From the NCBI GenBank assembly GCA_035536995.1, contig DATLNB010000059.1, positions 25,870 to 89,869 on the forward strand: a DNA stretch of 64,000 bases, read 5' to 3'. Within the stretch, counting starts at the first letter, position 1, and each line of letters begins with the position of its first letter. Shown here piece after piece: positions 8,262 through 16,705 of this stretch. The translations under genes and the position numbers were made by a program. This DNA is from AV80 sp035536995 (GTDB lineage Bacteria; Verrucomicrobiota; Verrucomicrobiia; Chthoniobacterales; UBA10450). The notes beneath the pieces were generated by a model. It did not search any database. It was not told the DNA's origin and worked only from the letters and a program-made list of their open reading frames with translations.

Positions 8262-10364
8262 CTACGGTTTCCCGGAAGGCGACGGCGAAGGTGTTACCTT
8301 TGGCGGTACGCGGTTGAGTACCGGCGGCCGTGTGGGCGGCACTTTCAATATCGGCGGCCGCGTCGGGGTGACGCGCTCCATTGGCGGGCGGGTCGGCGTG
8401 ACTTTCGGCAACGGCGGCCGCGTTGGTGTTACGCGCTCGATCGGCGGACGGGTGGGTGTTATCACCGGTTGCGTCGGTTTCTGGGCGCAGTTCGCCGCAG
8501 CCGCGCGTTGCGAATCGTAACAGGTAAGTCCTCGTCCTTTCGCGACCGACTCGGTTAGCTGCGTCACCTGACCATTGATGCAAACCCAGCAGGTCTTGTT
8601 GGTCTGTTCTCTACAGGCTCGCTGAGCCTCTTGCTGCGAGGAATAACACGTAAGACCGCGTCCTTTGGCCAGGGACTCGCTGACCTGGCTTACCTGCCCA
8701 TTCACGCAGACCCAGCATTGTTTATCCCCTCCGCCGCAAGCGGCCTGAGCGCGCTCCCGCGAAGGATAACACGGGAGACCTTTCGCTTTCGCTTCGGCCT
8801 CGGGCATCTGGACAGCCTGCCCGTTTACGCAGACCCAGCATTGCCTGTCTCCACCGCCGCACCCCGCCTGGGCGCGTTCCCGCGAAGGATAACAGGTAAG
8901 ACCTTTCGCCTTGGCCTCCGACTCGGGCACCTGGGTGACCTGGCCATCGATACAGACCCAGCACATCTTATTGCAAGCCGCCTGGGCCCGTTCCCGCGAA
9001 GGATAGCAGGTCAGACCTTTCGCCTTGGCTTCTGCCTCGGGCACCTGGGTGACCTGTCCGTCGATGCAGACCCAACACGTCTTGTTACAGGCATACTGGG
9101 CGCGTTCCCTCGATGGATAACAAGTCAGGCCTTTGGCCTTCGCTTCAGCTTCAGGCACCTGGGTGACCTGTCCATCGATGCAAACCCAGCACATCTTCCC
9201 GCCGCAATTCTGCCGCGCTTCTTCCTCGCTGCCGTAGCACTTTAGCCCTTTTTGCTTGGCCTCAGCCGTGGTCATTACTCCGACCCTCCCATTGTCGCAG
9301 ACCCAGCACTTGTCTCCGCCGCAGTTTTTCTCTGCTTCTTCCTGGGTCGGGTAACAGGTAAGTCCTCTTTGTTTGGCTTGGAGCTCAGTCACCTGCCTTG
9401 CTCTGCCGTGAATGCAGACCCAGCACAGGGTGCCGCATTCCCGCAGCGCTTCTTCCTGTGTCGGATAGCACTTGGCGCCTTTTGCTTTCGCCTGCGCTTC
9501 GGTTACCTGGATGATTTTTCCGTCAACGCAGATCCAGCAGAGTTTTCCGCACTCACGTTGTGCTTCGCGTTCCGACCCATAGCACTTGGCGCCCATCGCC
9601 TGGGCTTCAGCCTCGCTCACCTGGACGACTTTGCCGTCCACGCAAACCCAGCACATTTTGCCGCAATTCTGGAGCGCTTCTTCTTTCGTCGCGTAACAGA
9701 CGCCGCCCTTGGCCTTGACTTCCTCGACCGGGAGCAGAAGGACCTGACCACGGATACAGGTCCAGCACCATTCCGGTGGCGGAATCTGCGGCGGACAATC
9801 CCAGCAACCGGGAGGGCAGGGGAGCGGCCACCACCAGCAATGGGGAGGCTGCGGCGGGCAGGGCGTTTCTTTTCCCGGCGGGCCATGCCAGGTGTAGCAA
9901 CGGCATTCCGTGTCCCACCACCAGCCGCCCCCTTCCTGGATCCAGACCCATTTGCAACACATGTAATGCCAGTTGCCGCCGTCTACCGGCGCCGGCGTCA
10001 TCAGGAACGCGTGTTTCTCGCCGCTGTTCGTTACGCCTTCGCCGATGATGTGCGCGGAATCGCTGATCGATTTCGCCGAGGTCAGCGTCTTGAAGTTCGT
10101 CAGGGTAAGATCGCAGAGCGTATTCAGATCGTACATCTGTCCGCCGACATAAAGGAAGGCGTGCTCCGTCCCGTCCGCGAGGGTGGATGATCCGACGATC
10201 ATTCCCGCCGCGTTTCGGCCTCCGCCGTTAACGCTGTTCGCCGTACTCGTCGTCCCCCCTAGCGTCCCCAGGTCGGTGAGCGTGTAACTCAGTTGCGCCT
10301 CCGCGCGACCAAGGGCGAAGAGCAGGAATAACGATGCGAAACAGACGATGTTTTTTATTTTCAT
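8262..10364 (-). CDS. Secreted HAF-repeat protein with eleven tandem four-cysteine repeats and a PTRPP tail
   Basis: No known function. Starting at ATG 10364 (MKIKNIVCFASLFLLFALGR), a signal peptide ends near AEAQ. A HAF-type beta repeat region follows (LSYTLTDLGTLGG, later KHAFLMTP), as in 'extracellular repeat, HAF family' proteins. A Trp/Cys/Pro-rich linker comes next, with CCKWVWIQ, WWWD and CPPGCWDCPP. Eleven tandem repeats of 38-42 residues then each carry C-W-V-C, G-x-V-x-Q, a K-G-L-x-C-Y and a final Cys, four cysteines per repeat. The C-terminus has five PTRPP units. The cysteine spacing suggests a metal-binding or disulfide-knotted bead per repeat. It is probably an exported, wall-spanning or matrix protein. 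A copy at ATG 10388 is possible but spoils the signal peptide. Confidence 0.7.
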   Translation of the reverse strand: MKIKNIVCFASLFLLFALGRAEAQLSYTLTDLGTLGGTTSTANSVNGGGRNAAGMIVGSSTLADGTEHAFLYVGGQMYDLNTLCDLTLTNFKTLTSAKSISDSAHIIGEGVTNSGEKHAFLMTPAPVDGGNWHYMCCKWVWIQEGGGWWWDTECRCYTWHGPPGKETPCPPQPPHCWWWPLPCPPGCWDCPPQIPPPEWCWTCIRGQVLLLPVEEVKAKGGVCYATKEEALQNCGKMCWVCVDGKVVQVSEAEAQAMGAKCYGSEREAQRECGKLCWICVDGKIIQVTEAQAKAKGAKCYPTQEEALRECGTLCWVCIHGRARQVTELQAKQRGLTCYPTQEEAEKNCGGDKCWVCDNGRVGVMTTAEAKQKGLKCYGSEEEARQNCGGKMCWVCIDGQVTQVPEAEAKAKGLTCYPSRERAQYACNKTCWVCIDGQVTQVPEAEAKAKGLTCYPSRERAQAACNKMCWVCIDGQVTQVPESEAKAKGLTCYPSRERAQAGCGGGDRQCWVCVNGQAVQMPEAEAKAKGLPCYPSRERAQAACGGGDKQCWVCVNGQVSQVSESLAKGRGLTCYSSQQEAQRACREQTNKTCWVCINGQVTQLTESVAKGRGLTCYDSQRAAAANCAQKPTQPVITPTRPPIERVTPTRPPLPKVTPTRPPMERVTPTRPPILKVPPTRPPVLNRVPPKVTPSPSPSGKP
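8475..9767 (-). repeat. Eleven tandem coding repeats of about 117 bp
   Basis: The repeats encode CWVC-(x about 18)-CY-(x about 12)-C modules. The central copies (6-8) are nearly identical in protein and DNA, whereas the outer copies have drifted. This is the expected pattern for array growth by unequal recombination in the middle. Confidence 0.85.
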
Positions 10365-10573
10365 GATGCGAGAACGAACTGCGAACACCGCCCGGTTTAG
10401 AGATTGCGCTCAGCCCGGGTCAAGGGAAATAAACCGCGGCAAGTCATTGAAACCGCAGCGCTTTGTGGCTGTGCCTGAGGACGGAGTGCGCTTTGCCGAC
10501 GCGGCGACGACAGCGCGGCGACTAGTGCGCGTCGAGATCGACAAAGCCGGCTCGAACGGATAGGCGATTCATC

Positions 10574-11791
10574 ATGGCACTTTCGGCGCAACACGTCACT
10601 CCTCACTCGGTGGCGCGCGTGGAATCCGTGGATGTGTTGCGCGGTCTCGTCATGGTGATCATGGCGCTCGATCACACGCGCGAGTTCTTTTCTAACTGCG
10701 CCGGTAACCCCACCGCTGCCGCGACCGCCCCCGGCATTATTTTCTTCACCCGTTGGATCACCCACCTGTGCGCGCCGACGTTTGTTTTTCTCGCTGGCAC
10801 GTCCATTTACCTCCAGTCTCTGCGCAAAGGGCGTCCGCAGCTCGCGCGTTTCCTCGTCACCCGCGGCCTCTGGCTGATGGTGCTCGAGCTGGTGGTGGTG
10901 AGCTCGATGCTCACCTTTCATCCCAGCCCTCGTTTCTTCATGCTCCAGGTTATCTGGGTAACGGGCGTTTCCATGATTCTAATGGCTGGCCTGATTTATC
11001 TGCCGCTCTGGGCGGTCACGTTGTTTGGCGCAGTCCTGGTGCTGGCTCACAACGCCTTTGACTGGGTCGACCCCGCCACAATGGGGCCTCTTGCCGGGAC
11101 CGTCTGGCGATTGCTTCACGTCCCCGGCGTGCTCGTGCCTCCCGCGTCGGGAAATCTCTGGCTGAATCTCTACCCGCTAATTCCATGGCCTGGAATCATG
11201 GCGCTGGGCTTCGCCTTCGGCGCATTTTTGCAATCGCCGCCTCCGCAACGCCGCCGCGCGATGCTCATTCTCGGTGCAGCGTCTTTGCTGGCCTTCGCGC
11301 TCTTGCGCTGGAGCAATCTCTACGGCGACCCCGTTCCCTGGAAGCAGCAGGCGTCCGGCGAGCGCACGGTCATGTCGTTCCTGGATGTTCAGAAATATCC
11401 GCCATCACTGCTCTTCACCCTCGCCACTATCGGCGTCTCGCTTTGCCTGATGGCCGCATTCGACACTTGGCAGACCCGCGACCGATTCCGGCCGGTGCGC
11501 TCCATTTTGTCAGTCTATGGCCGGGTGCCCTTCTTCTATTACATCCTCCATTTCACTACGATTCATCTCGCGGCGCTGCTCACCACTGCCGCGCTCGGGC
11601 TCGATTGGCGCTGGTGGGTTGGGCTCCCGCCGAACGGTGGCATCTTCGCCGGTCTGCCGCCGGGTTACGGTTTCTCCCTGCCCATCGTTTATCTCGTTTG
11701 GCTCGCGATCGTAGCCTTCTGTTATTTCCCCTGCCGCTGGTTCTCTACAGTCAAACAGCGGAACAAAAGTCCGTGGCTGTCGTACCTGTAG
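10574..11791 (+). CDS. DUF1624-family multi-pass membrane protein (acyltransferase-like)
   Basis: A 405-residue membrane protein with about ten hydrophobic helices. The N-terminus, VESVDVLRGLVMVIMALDHT, is the hallmark of the heparan-alpha-glucosaminide N-acetyltransferase/DUF1624 group. That group moves acetyl groups across membranes onto sugars; the conserved aspartate and histidine of L-D-H-T are present. The PFFYYILHFTTIHLAAL segment is also typical. The start at ATG 10574 follows a 209-bp divergent space shared with the Cys-repeat protein. The stop TGTAG is of the kind provided by the repeats in this genome. The substrate is unknown. Confidence 0.8.
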   Translation: MALSAQHVTPHSVARVESVDVLRGLVMVIMALDHTREFFSNCAGNPTAAATAPGIIFFTRWITHLCAPTFVFLAGTSIYLQSLRKGRPQLARFLVTRGLWLMVLELVVVSSMLTFHPSPRFFMLQVIWVTGVSMILMAGLIYLPLWAVTLFGAVLVLAHNAFDWVDPATMGPLAGTVWRLLHVPGVLVPPASGNLWLNLYPLIPWPGIMALGFAFGAFLQSPPPQRRRAMLILGAASLLAFALLRWSNLYGDPVPWKQQASGERTVMSFLDVQKYPPSLLFTLATIGVSLCLMAAFDTWQTRDRFRPVRSILSVYGRVPFFYYILHFTTIHLAALLTTAALGLDWRWWVGLPPNGGIFAGLPPGYGFSLPIVYLVWLAIVAFCYFPCRWFSTVKQRNKSPWLSYL

Positions 11792-11855
11792 CCGATGCCG
11801 GCCGGCAGTGATTTCTGCATCTGCCGGGTCAGGCATCCGCGATCACTTCTTACTT

Positions 11856-12059
11856 ATGAGATCGACACCGCTTAGCATGCTCTTCTTCGTCGCCGGATGG
11901 CTTTCCATCCTGCTGTCCCTCGCCCTCTGGTTTGTGTTCCCGAACCAGGATGCCGCAATGGGCCAACGCCTCGCCATCTTCGTCGGACTGTGGCCTCCTA
12001 CGCTCTTCATTCTCTCTGAGCGTTTCTCAGCCAGGCGCGACGACAACCGCGCCGCCTGA
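11856..12059 (+). CDS. Small two-helix membrane protein
   Basis: A 67-residue protein from ATG 11856. It has two hydrophobic helices (SMLFFVAGWLSILLSLALWF and LAIFVGLWPPTLFILSE) joined by a short loop, and ends in a basic tail. It follows the DUF1624 gene by 64 bp on the same strand. No family is recognised, and coding status rests on the clean helices and the short spacing. Confidence 0.45.
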   Translation: MRSTPLSMLFFVAGWLSILLSLALWFVFPNQDAAMGQRLAIFVGLWPPTLFILSERFSARRDDNRAA

Positions 12060-12165
12060 TATCAGGCGGGTAGCGGTCGATTTGGCTAATTGCCGGCTGC
12101 CGCCGCGCTGGGTCCCCAGTCGCTCGCCCGGTGTCCCCTGACCGACCTCCAACCTCAGACCTCTG

Positions 12166-12235
12166 ACCGCGGGTGTGACACCCGCCGCTACAGCGCTGTA
12201 GCCGCGGCGCTCAGTCGCTGCGCCGCTGTGCCGGC
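12166..12235. repeat. Family A and family B palindromic repeats side by side
   Basis: GCGGGTGTGACACCCGCCGC followed by TACAGCGCTGTAGCCGCGGC and GCTCAGTCGCTGCGCCGCTG. The 12060-12308 spacer contains only these repeats and otherwise featureless sequence. Confidence 0.8.
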
Positions 12236-12308
12236 TCAATTAACCCCGCGCTGCGAAGCGTCGTAGACCAGTTTCTTTGACACTCGCGACAAGCTAAACT
12301 GATCTCGC

Positions 12309-13352
12309 TTGCCGACCGATCTTCAGACCCTGATCCAAAGCGACGCGCCCATCCTCGCGCTCGCCCCGATGCAGGACGTCACCGACCTGCGTTTCATGCG
12401 CCTCATCGCCGGTTACGGTAACGCCGACCTTTACTTCACCGAATATTTCCGCGTTTTGCCCGACTCGCGGCTCGATCCGCACATCCTCAGCTCCATCACG
12501 CAAAACCCGGCCGGCCGGCCGGTCATCGCCCAGATGATCGGCAACGACATCGCCGCGCTCGTCCGCACCGCGCGCGACCTGCAACAGCATCCCGTGGCCG
12601 CCATCGATCTCAATCTGGGTTGCCCTGTCCCGATCGTATATCGCAAATGCGCGGGCGGTGGCCTGCTCCGCGATCCCGATCGCATCGACCGGATCCTGGG
12701 CGCGTTGCGCAAAGCCATCACGATTCCGTTCACCGTGAAAACGCGGATCGGGTTCGATGATCCGGCGATCTTTGACCAACTGCTAACAGTCTTCGCCCGC
12801 CATTCGCTCGACCTTCTCACCGTTCACGCGCGCACCGTGAAAGAGATGTATCGCAGCGCGCCCCGCTACGATTTCATCGCGCGCGCTGTGGCCGCTTTGG
12901 GTCTTCCGGTGCTGGCGAACGGCAACATCTATTCCGCGGGGAAAGCCGCCGAAGTCCTCGCGCTCACCGGCGCGCGCGGGCTCATGATCGGCCGCGGCGT
13001 CATTCGCAATCCCTGGCTTTTCCGTCAGATCCGCGAGCACCGCCAAGGCCTGCCTATCTTCACCCCGACCGGCCGCGACGTTCTCGAATATGTCCACGCG
13101 CTTTACGAAGCCGTCAGCACGCCCGGCATCCGGGAGTCATCGCAGATCAACAACATGAAGAAGTATATGAACTTCATCGGCCTCGGGGTGGAGCCGACCG
13201 GCGATTTCCTTCACCAGGTCCGGCGCGCCACGACCCGCGCCGAATTCTTCTCCCTCTGCCGCGGGTTCCTCGATCACGAGAACCCGATGCCGCTCGAACC
13301 GTTCCCGATCGCGCTCAAGCAAACCGACGTCATGGCCGGAGCGATGAGGTAA
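12309..13352 (+). CDS. dus: tRNA-dihydrouridine synthase
   Basis: Flavoprotein that reduces uridines in tRNA D-loops with NADPH. FMN-binding APMQDVTDLRFMRL lies at 19-32 (the family's APMxGVTD). The catalytic cysteine is C114 in YRKCAGGGLL, after the NLGCPVP strand. The second flavin-phosphate region (LANGNI, then GARGLMIGRGVIRNPWLF) is intact. The start is a TTG at 12309, judged by the usual distance to the first barrel strand. The C-terminal helical tRNA-binding part (MKKYMNFIGLG) is present. It is monocistronic. Which of DusA, B or C it corresponds to was not resolved, so the general symbol is used. Confidence 0.92.
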   Translation: MPTDLQTLIQSDAPILALAPMQDVTDLRFMRLIAGYGNADLYFTEYFRVLPDSRLDPHILSSITQNPAGRPVIAQMIGNDIAALVRTARDLQQHPVAAIDLNLGCPVPIVYRKCAGGGLLRDPDRIDRILGALRKAITIPFTVKTRIGFDDPAIFDQLLTVFARHSLDLLTVHARTVKEMYRSAPRYDFIARAVAALGLPVLANGNIYSAGKAAEVLALTGARGLMIGRGVIRNPWLFRQIREHRQGLPIFTPTGRDVLEYVHALYEAVSTPGIRESSQINNMKKYMNFIGLGVEPTGDFLHQVRRATTRAEFFSLCRGFLDHENPMPLEPFPIALKQTDVMAGAMR

Positions 13353-13378
13353 GATCGAAACGCTGAAATTCAGATGAG

Positions 13379-13412
13379 CGCTGTAGCCGCGGCGCTCAGT
13401 CGCCGCGCCGCA
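13379..13412. repeat. Family B repeat (GCTGTAGCCGCGGCGCTCAG)
   Basis: GCGCTGTAGCCGCGGCGCTC followed by AGTCGCCGCGCCGC, which form a hairpin through GGCGC/GCGCC and CCGCGGCG segments. It lies upstream of the catalase gene and makes the frame appear longer at its 5' end. Confidence 0.85.
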
Positions 13413-13532
13413 GACTCAACGTGGAAGACCCCATGCGGCGCACTGGGCCACGGCGTCCTGCGTAGTGTCGCTGCCTTCGCTCGCATAGTCCCAGGCATCC
13501 ACCCGTGCCTCAGCGCGCGTTTCCTTGCACCT

Positions 13533-14501
13533 ATGATCCAACGTTTCGACACTATCGCAGTTGATCTTCCCGTTCCTGACAGCGCCGATCCGGCGGCGGC
13601 TGCCGCAGTGCAGGAATTGATGGGAGGCAAGTTCGGCGAGATGTCGACCTTGATGAACTACACCTTCCAGTCCTTTAATTTTCGCGGGAAAAAACAGTAC
13701 CGGCCTTTCTACGATCTCCTCTGCAACATCGCGACTGAGGAATTCAGCCACATCGAAGCGGTTTCCGCTGCCATCAATCTGCTCCTGACCGGCGCCACGC
13801 CCCGGATCGATCGCAACGACAGCCCGCTGCCCAAGACCAAGAAATCGAAGACCAGCAAGGCGAAGACGCCGCCCCCGAAGAGCTCCGGCAAAGCCGACCC
13901 GGCTCCGCTCTCTAACATGCTCGGCAGCAATTATCCCTACCACTTCCTCAACGGCGCGCAGTCCTCGATGCCTTTTGACTCGATGGGCAATCCCTGGAAC
14001 GGCAGCTACGTCACCGCGACGGGCAACCTGAAAATGGACCTCCTCCACAACTTCTTCCTCGAATGCGGCGCTCGCGCCGGAAAGATGCGCGTTTACGAGA
14101 TGTGTGATAACCCCACGGCCCGCGCCATGGTCGGTTATCTCCTGGTGCGCGGTGGCGTTCACATCGTCGCTTATGCCAAGGCACTCGAGAAGCTCACCGG
14201 GGCCAACGTTGGCCAGCTCCTGCCCATCCCCGACGTGAGCAACAAGAAATTCCCCGAAGCGATGAAGCACGAAGCCAACGGCGTTCATCGCATCATGTGG
14301 CATTTCAGTCCGGAGGATTACACCGAGCTCGACCAGATTTGGAACGGGCCGCATCCGGAAGACGGCGAGGAACTCGAATTTCGCCGGAACGAAATGCCGC
14401 CAAGCTTCCCCTGGCCGGAAGCCCCGGACGAGCCGCAGCTCGTATCCCCCGGGGCCATCGACCCGGACATGATCAACTACTTCGCGAAGAAACTCGAGTA
14501 G
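13533..14501 (+). CDS. Manganese-containing catalase
   Basis: Non-haem catalase that disproportionates hydrogen peroxide with a di-manganese centre. From ATG 13533 the protein is 322 residues and begins MIQRFDTIAVDLP. Metal-ligand candidates in ferritin-like helices are E36, and E70 and H73 in ATEEFSHIE. The second helix pair has ECGARAGKMRVYEMCDNP and RGGVHIVAYAKALE. A short Lys/Ser-rich insertion (KTKKSKTSKAKTPPP) around residue 110 replaces a loop. The frame is open 53 codons further upstream, but that stretch is repeat DNA, so the later ATG is preferred. The gene is not in an obvious operon. Confidence 0.88.
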   Translation: MIQRFDTIAVDLPVPDSADPAAAAAVQELMGGKFGEMSTLMNYTFQSFNFRGKKQYRPFYDLLCNIATEEFSHIEAVSAAINLLLTGATPRIDRNDSPLPKTKKSKTSKAKTPPPKSSGKADPAPLSNMLGSNYPYHFLNGAQSSMPFDSMGNPWNGSYVTATGNLKMDLLHNFFLECGARAGKMRVYEMCDNPTARAMVGYLLVRGGVHIVAYAKALEKLTGANVGQLLPIPDVSNKKFPEAMKHEANGVHRIMWHFSPEDYTELDQIWNGPHPEDGEELEFRRNEMPPSFPWPEAPDEPQLVSPGAIDPDMINYFAKKLE

Positions 14502-14569
14502 CTCAGACTTCAGCTGCCGCGGTCAGCCGGCGAAAGTAAGCGCTGCTAGTTCCGGCTTAACTCGCCCAA

Positions 14570-16576
14570 TTAAACCCGCCGGGCCAGACGCGCGACGACA
14601 GCGATCAGCTCTGCTGGCTCGACCGGTTTTGCGACGTGCATGTCGAAACCCGCCAGCATCGCGCGCTGGCGATCTTCCGAGCGCGCGAAAGCCGTCAGGG
14701 CGATCGCCGGCGAATTGCCACCCCCGTCCTCGCCGAGCTGCCGCACCGCGCGGATGAATTGATAACCATCCGTTCCCGGCATGCCGATGTCGGAAATGAT
14801 CACGTCCGCTTTCTGCCGGCGAAGCGCAGCGAGACCTTCCTCGGCTGAAGCGGCCACCGTCACAATTGCATCGCATTCCTCCAGGATCCGCTTCACGAGC
14901 GCACGCGAATCGCGCTCGTCATCGATCACGAGGATATGCGCGCCATCGAGCGCAGGCGGGCAATCCACAGGCAGCCCCTTCGACGCACGGGGATGCTCCC
15001 GTTCTTCCATCAACTGCGCTTCGTGCTGATGCGCGATCGCCAGCGGCAACGCGACCGTGAACGTCGCGCCCCTGTTCTCGCCCGGGCTCGCGGCGCGGAC
15101 GTCGCCACCATGCATTTCCGCGAGATGTTTCACGATCGCGAGCCCCAGCCCAAGCCCGCCGTAACGGCGCGTTGTGGTCGCGTCAGCCTGCCGAAATCGC
15201 TCGAACACATGCGGCAAAAACTCCGGCTTGATCCCCAGGCCCGTGTCGCTCACCACAATTTCGAGGTGCGAGTTCACCAGTTTCAGGATCAGCTGCACCC
15301 GGCCTTCCTTTGGCGTGAACTTGATCGCGTTCGACAACAGGTTCCACACGATCTGCTGGAGGCGTGAGGGATCGCCCATGACCGGTCCGGCCAGCGGTTC
15401 CACGATCTTCTGAATGCGAATCCCTTTCGCTTCGGCGGCCGGCGCGACTGATGCCTCGGCCGCATCGATCACCTCCGATAAATCCACCGGCTGGACGTTC
15501 AGCCGCACCTTGCCGGAGATGATCCGGCTCATGTCGAGCAGGTCCTCGATCAGCTGCGCCTGGACGCGCGCGTTCCGCTCGATCACCTGCAAACCTTCGG
15601 CCAGGTCATTCGGGTTCGGTGCCTCGTCAGTTCGCAGCATCTGGGACCACCCGACGATTGCGTTCAATGGCGTGCGCAGCTCGTGCGACAGAGTCGCGAG
15701 AAATTCATCCTTTGTTCGACTCACGCGCTCCGCCTCAGTCCGCGCGGCCCGTTCGCTCGCGAGTAGCGCTTCCCGTTCGACATCCGCCTTGTTGCGCGCC
15801 GTTACATCGATCGTGATCCCGTCGAACCCAATCGGCGTCCCGGCGTCATCATAGAATGCGCGACCGACCGCCCTGATCCATCTTTCATCGCGCGTCTGCG
15901 GCGAGACGGTCCGGTATTCGGTCTCGAACGTGGCCCGGTTGTCGATCGCCTCCGCGATTTCGCCCCGGACCCGCTCGCGGTCCGCGGGGTGCAGCCGATC
16001 GAAGAAAAGATCGATCGTCACCTCCGCATTCGGTTCCAGCCAGAAATGCCGCTTTACCCGCGTGTCCCAGTCCAACCGGCCAAACGGCAGCGGGCACGAC
16101 CAAAGCCCAACGTCGGCGCCTTCGAGCACAAGGTCCATGCGCTGCCGGCTCAGCCGAATCACTTCGTCCGCCTGCTTGCGATCCGAGATATCCCGGATGA
16201 ACGCCGCGAACAGATCGCCGGTCTCGTTCGAAAGATGGCTAAACGCGATCTCGATCGGGAACTCGTGTCCCTGTCGATGGAGCCCGAGCGCTTCCGTTGC
16301 CCGCCAGTTGAGCTTTTTCTTCCCCGTCGAGAGGTAGCGCGCCAGCCCTTGCCGGTGCGCTTCCCGGAGCCGTTCCGGCTGAATCACCGCGATGTCCTGG
16401 CCGACCAGCTCCTCCGGCCGATGCCCAAAGATGTCCGCCACCGCCGGGTTCGCGTACCGAATCGTGCTGCCCCGATCGAGGATCACAACGGCGTCCGTCG
16501 AAGTCTCCCAAAGCAACCGATACTCCGCCTCGCTCAGGTGCGTATCCAAAACGTCCGACGGTCCCCTCTCAGCCAT
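14570..16576 (-). CDS. Hybrid sensor histidine kinase (PAS-PAS-HisKA-HATPase-REC)
   Basis: A soluble 668-residue hybrid kinase starting at ATG 16576 (MAERGPSDVL). PAS 1 is at about 18-135 (WETSTDAVVILDRGSTIRYA, then ISDRKQAD). PAS 2 is at about 145-265. HisKA carries H298 in LATLSHELRTPLNAI. HATPase_c is at about 395-512, with N-box WNLLSNAIKF and G-boxes DTGLGI and GGLGLGLAI. The receiver domain at about 545-665 has phospho-acceptor D596 in ISDIGMPG and the conserved K650. No transmembrane segment or output domain is present, so phosphotransfer to a separate partner is expected. It is divergent from the AI-2E-family transporter, with 129 bp between starts. The open frame continues upstream through the opposite gene and is not used. 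Confidence 0.92.
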   Translation of the reverse strand: MAERGPSDVLDTHLSEAEYRLLWETSTDAVVILDRGSTIRYANPAVADIFGHRPEELVGQDIAVIQPERLREAHRQGLARYLSTGKKKLNWRATEALGLHRQGHEFPIEIAFSHLSNETGDLFAAFIRDISDRKQADEVIRLSRQRMDLVLEGADVGLWSCPLPFGRLDWDTRVKRHFWLEPNAEVTIDLFFDRLHPADRERVRGEIAEAIDNRATFETEYRTVSPQTRDERWIRAVGRAFYDDAGTPIGFDGITIDVTARNKADVEREALLASERAARTEAERVSRTKDEFLATLSHELRTPLNAIVGWSQMLRTDEAPNPNDLAEGLQVIERNARVQAQLIEDLLDMSRIISGKVRLNVQPVDLSEVIDAAEASVAPAAEAKGIRIQKIVEPLAGPVMGDPSRLQQIVWNLLSNAIKFTPKEGRVQLILKLVNSHLEIVVSDTGLGIKPEFLPHVFERFRQADATTTRRYGGLGLGLAIVKHLAEMHGGDVRAASPGENRGATFTVALPLAIAHQHEAQLMEEREHPRASKGLPVDCPPALDGAHILVIDDERDSRALVKRILEECDAIVTVAASAEEGLAALRRQKADVIISDIGMPGTDGYQFIRAVRQLGEDGGGNSPAIALTAFARSEDRQRAMLAGFDMHVAKPVEPAELIAVVARLARRV

Positions 16577-16705
16577 GCCCGATTTTCCGAGAGACGCTGC
16601 GGAATGCAACCAGGGCGAAGGAATCTCCCTCTTGAACTTCCCCCTGCGCGACCGCGCGCAGGCGGACGTGCGTTGATGATGTGTAAGGCGATAACCACAT
16701 TTGTC

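Noticed and set aside
9252..10190. A 312-codon plus-strand frame opposite the Cys-repeat protein
   Set aside because: Its repeats are the antisense image of the coding repeats. It has no start context and no signal peptide.
15989..16705. A 239-codon upstream extension of the transporter frame across the histidine kinase gene
   Set aside because: It is the antisense shadow of the kinase PAS region. The transporter's conserved N-terminus begins at 16676-16706.
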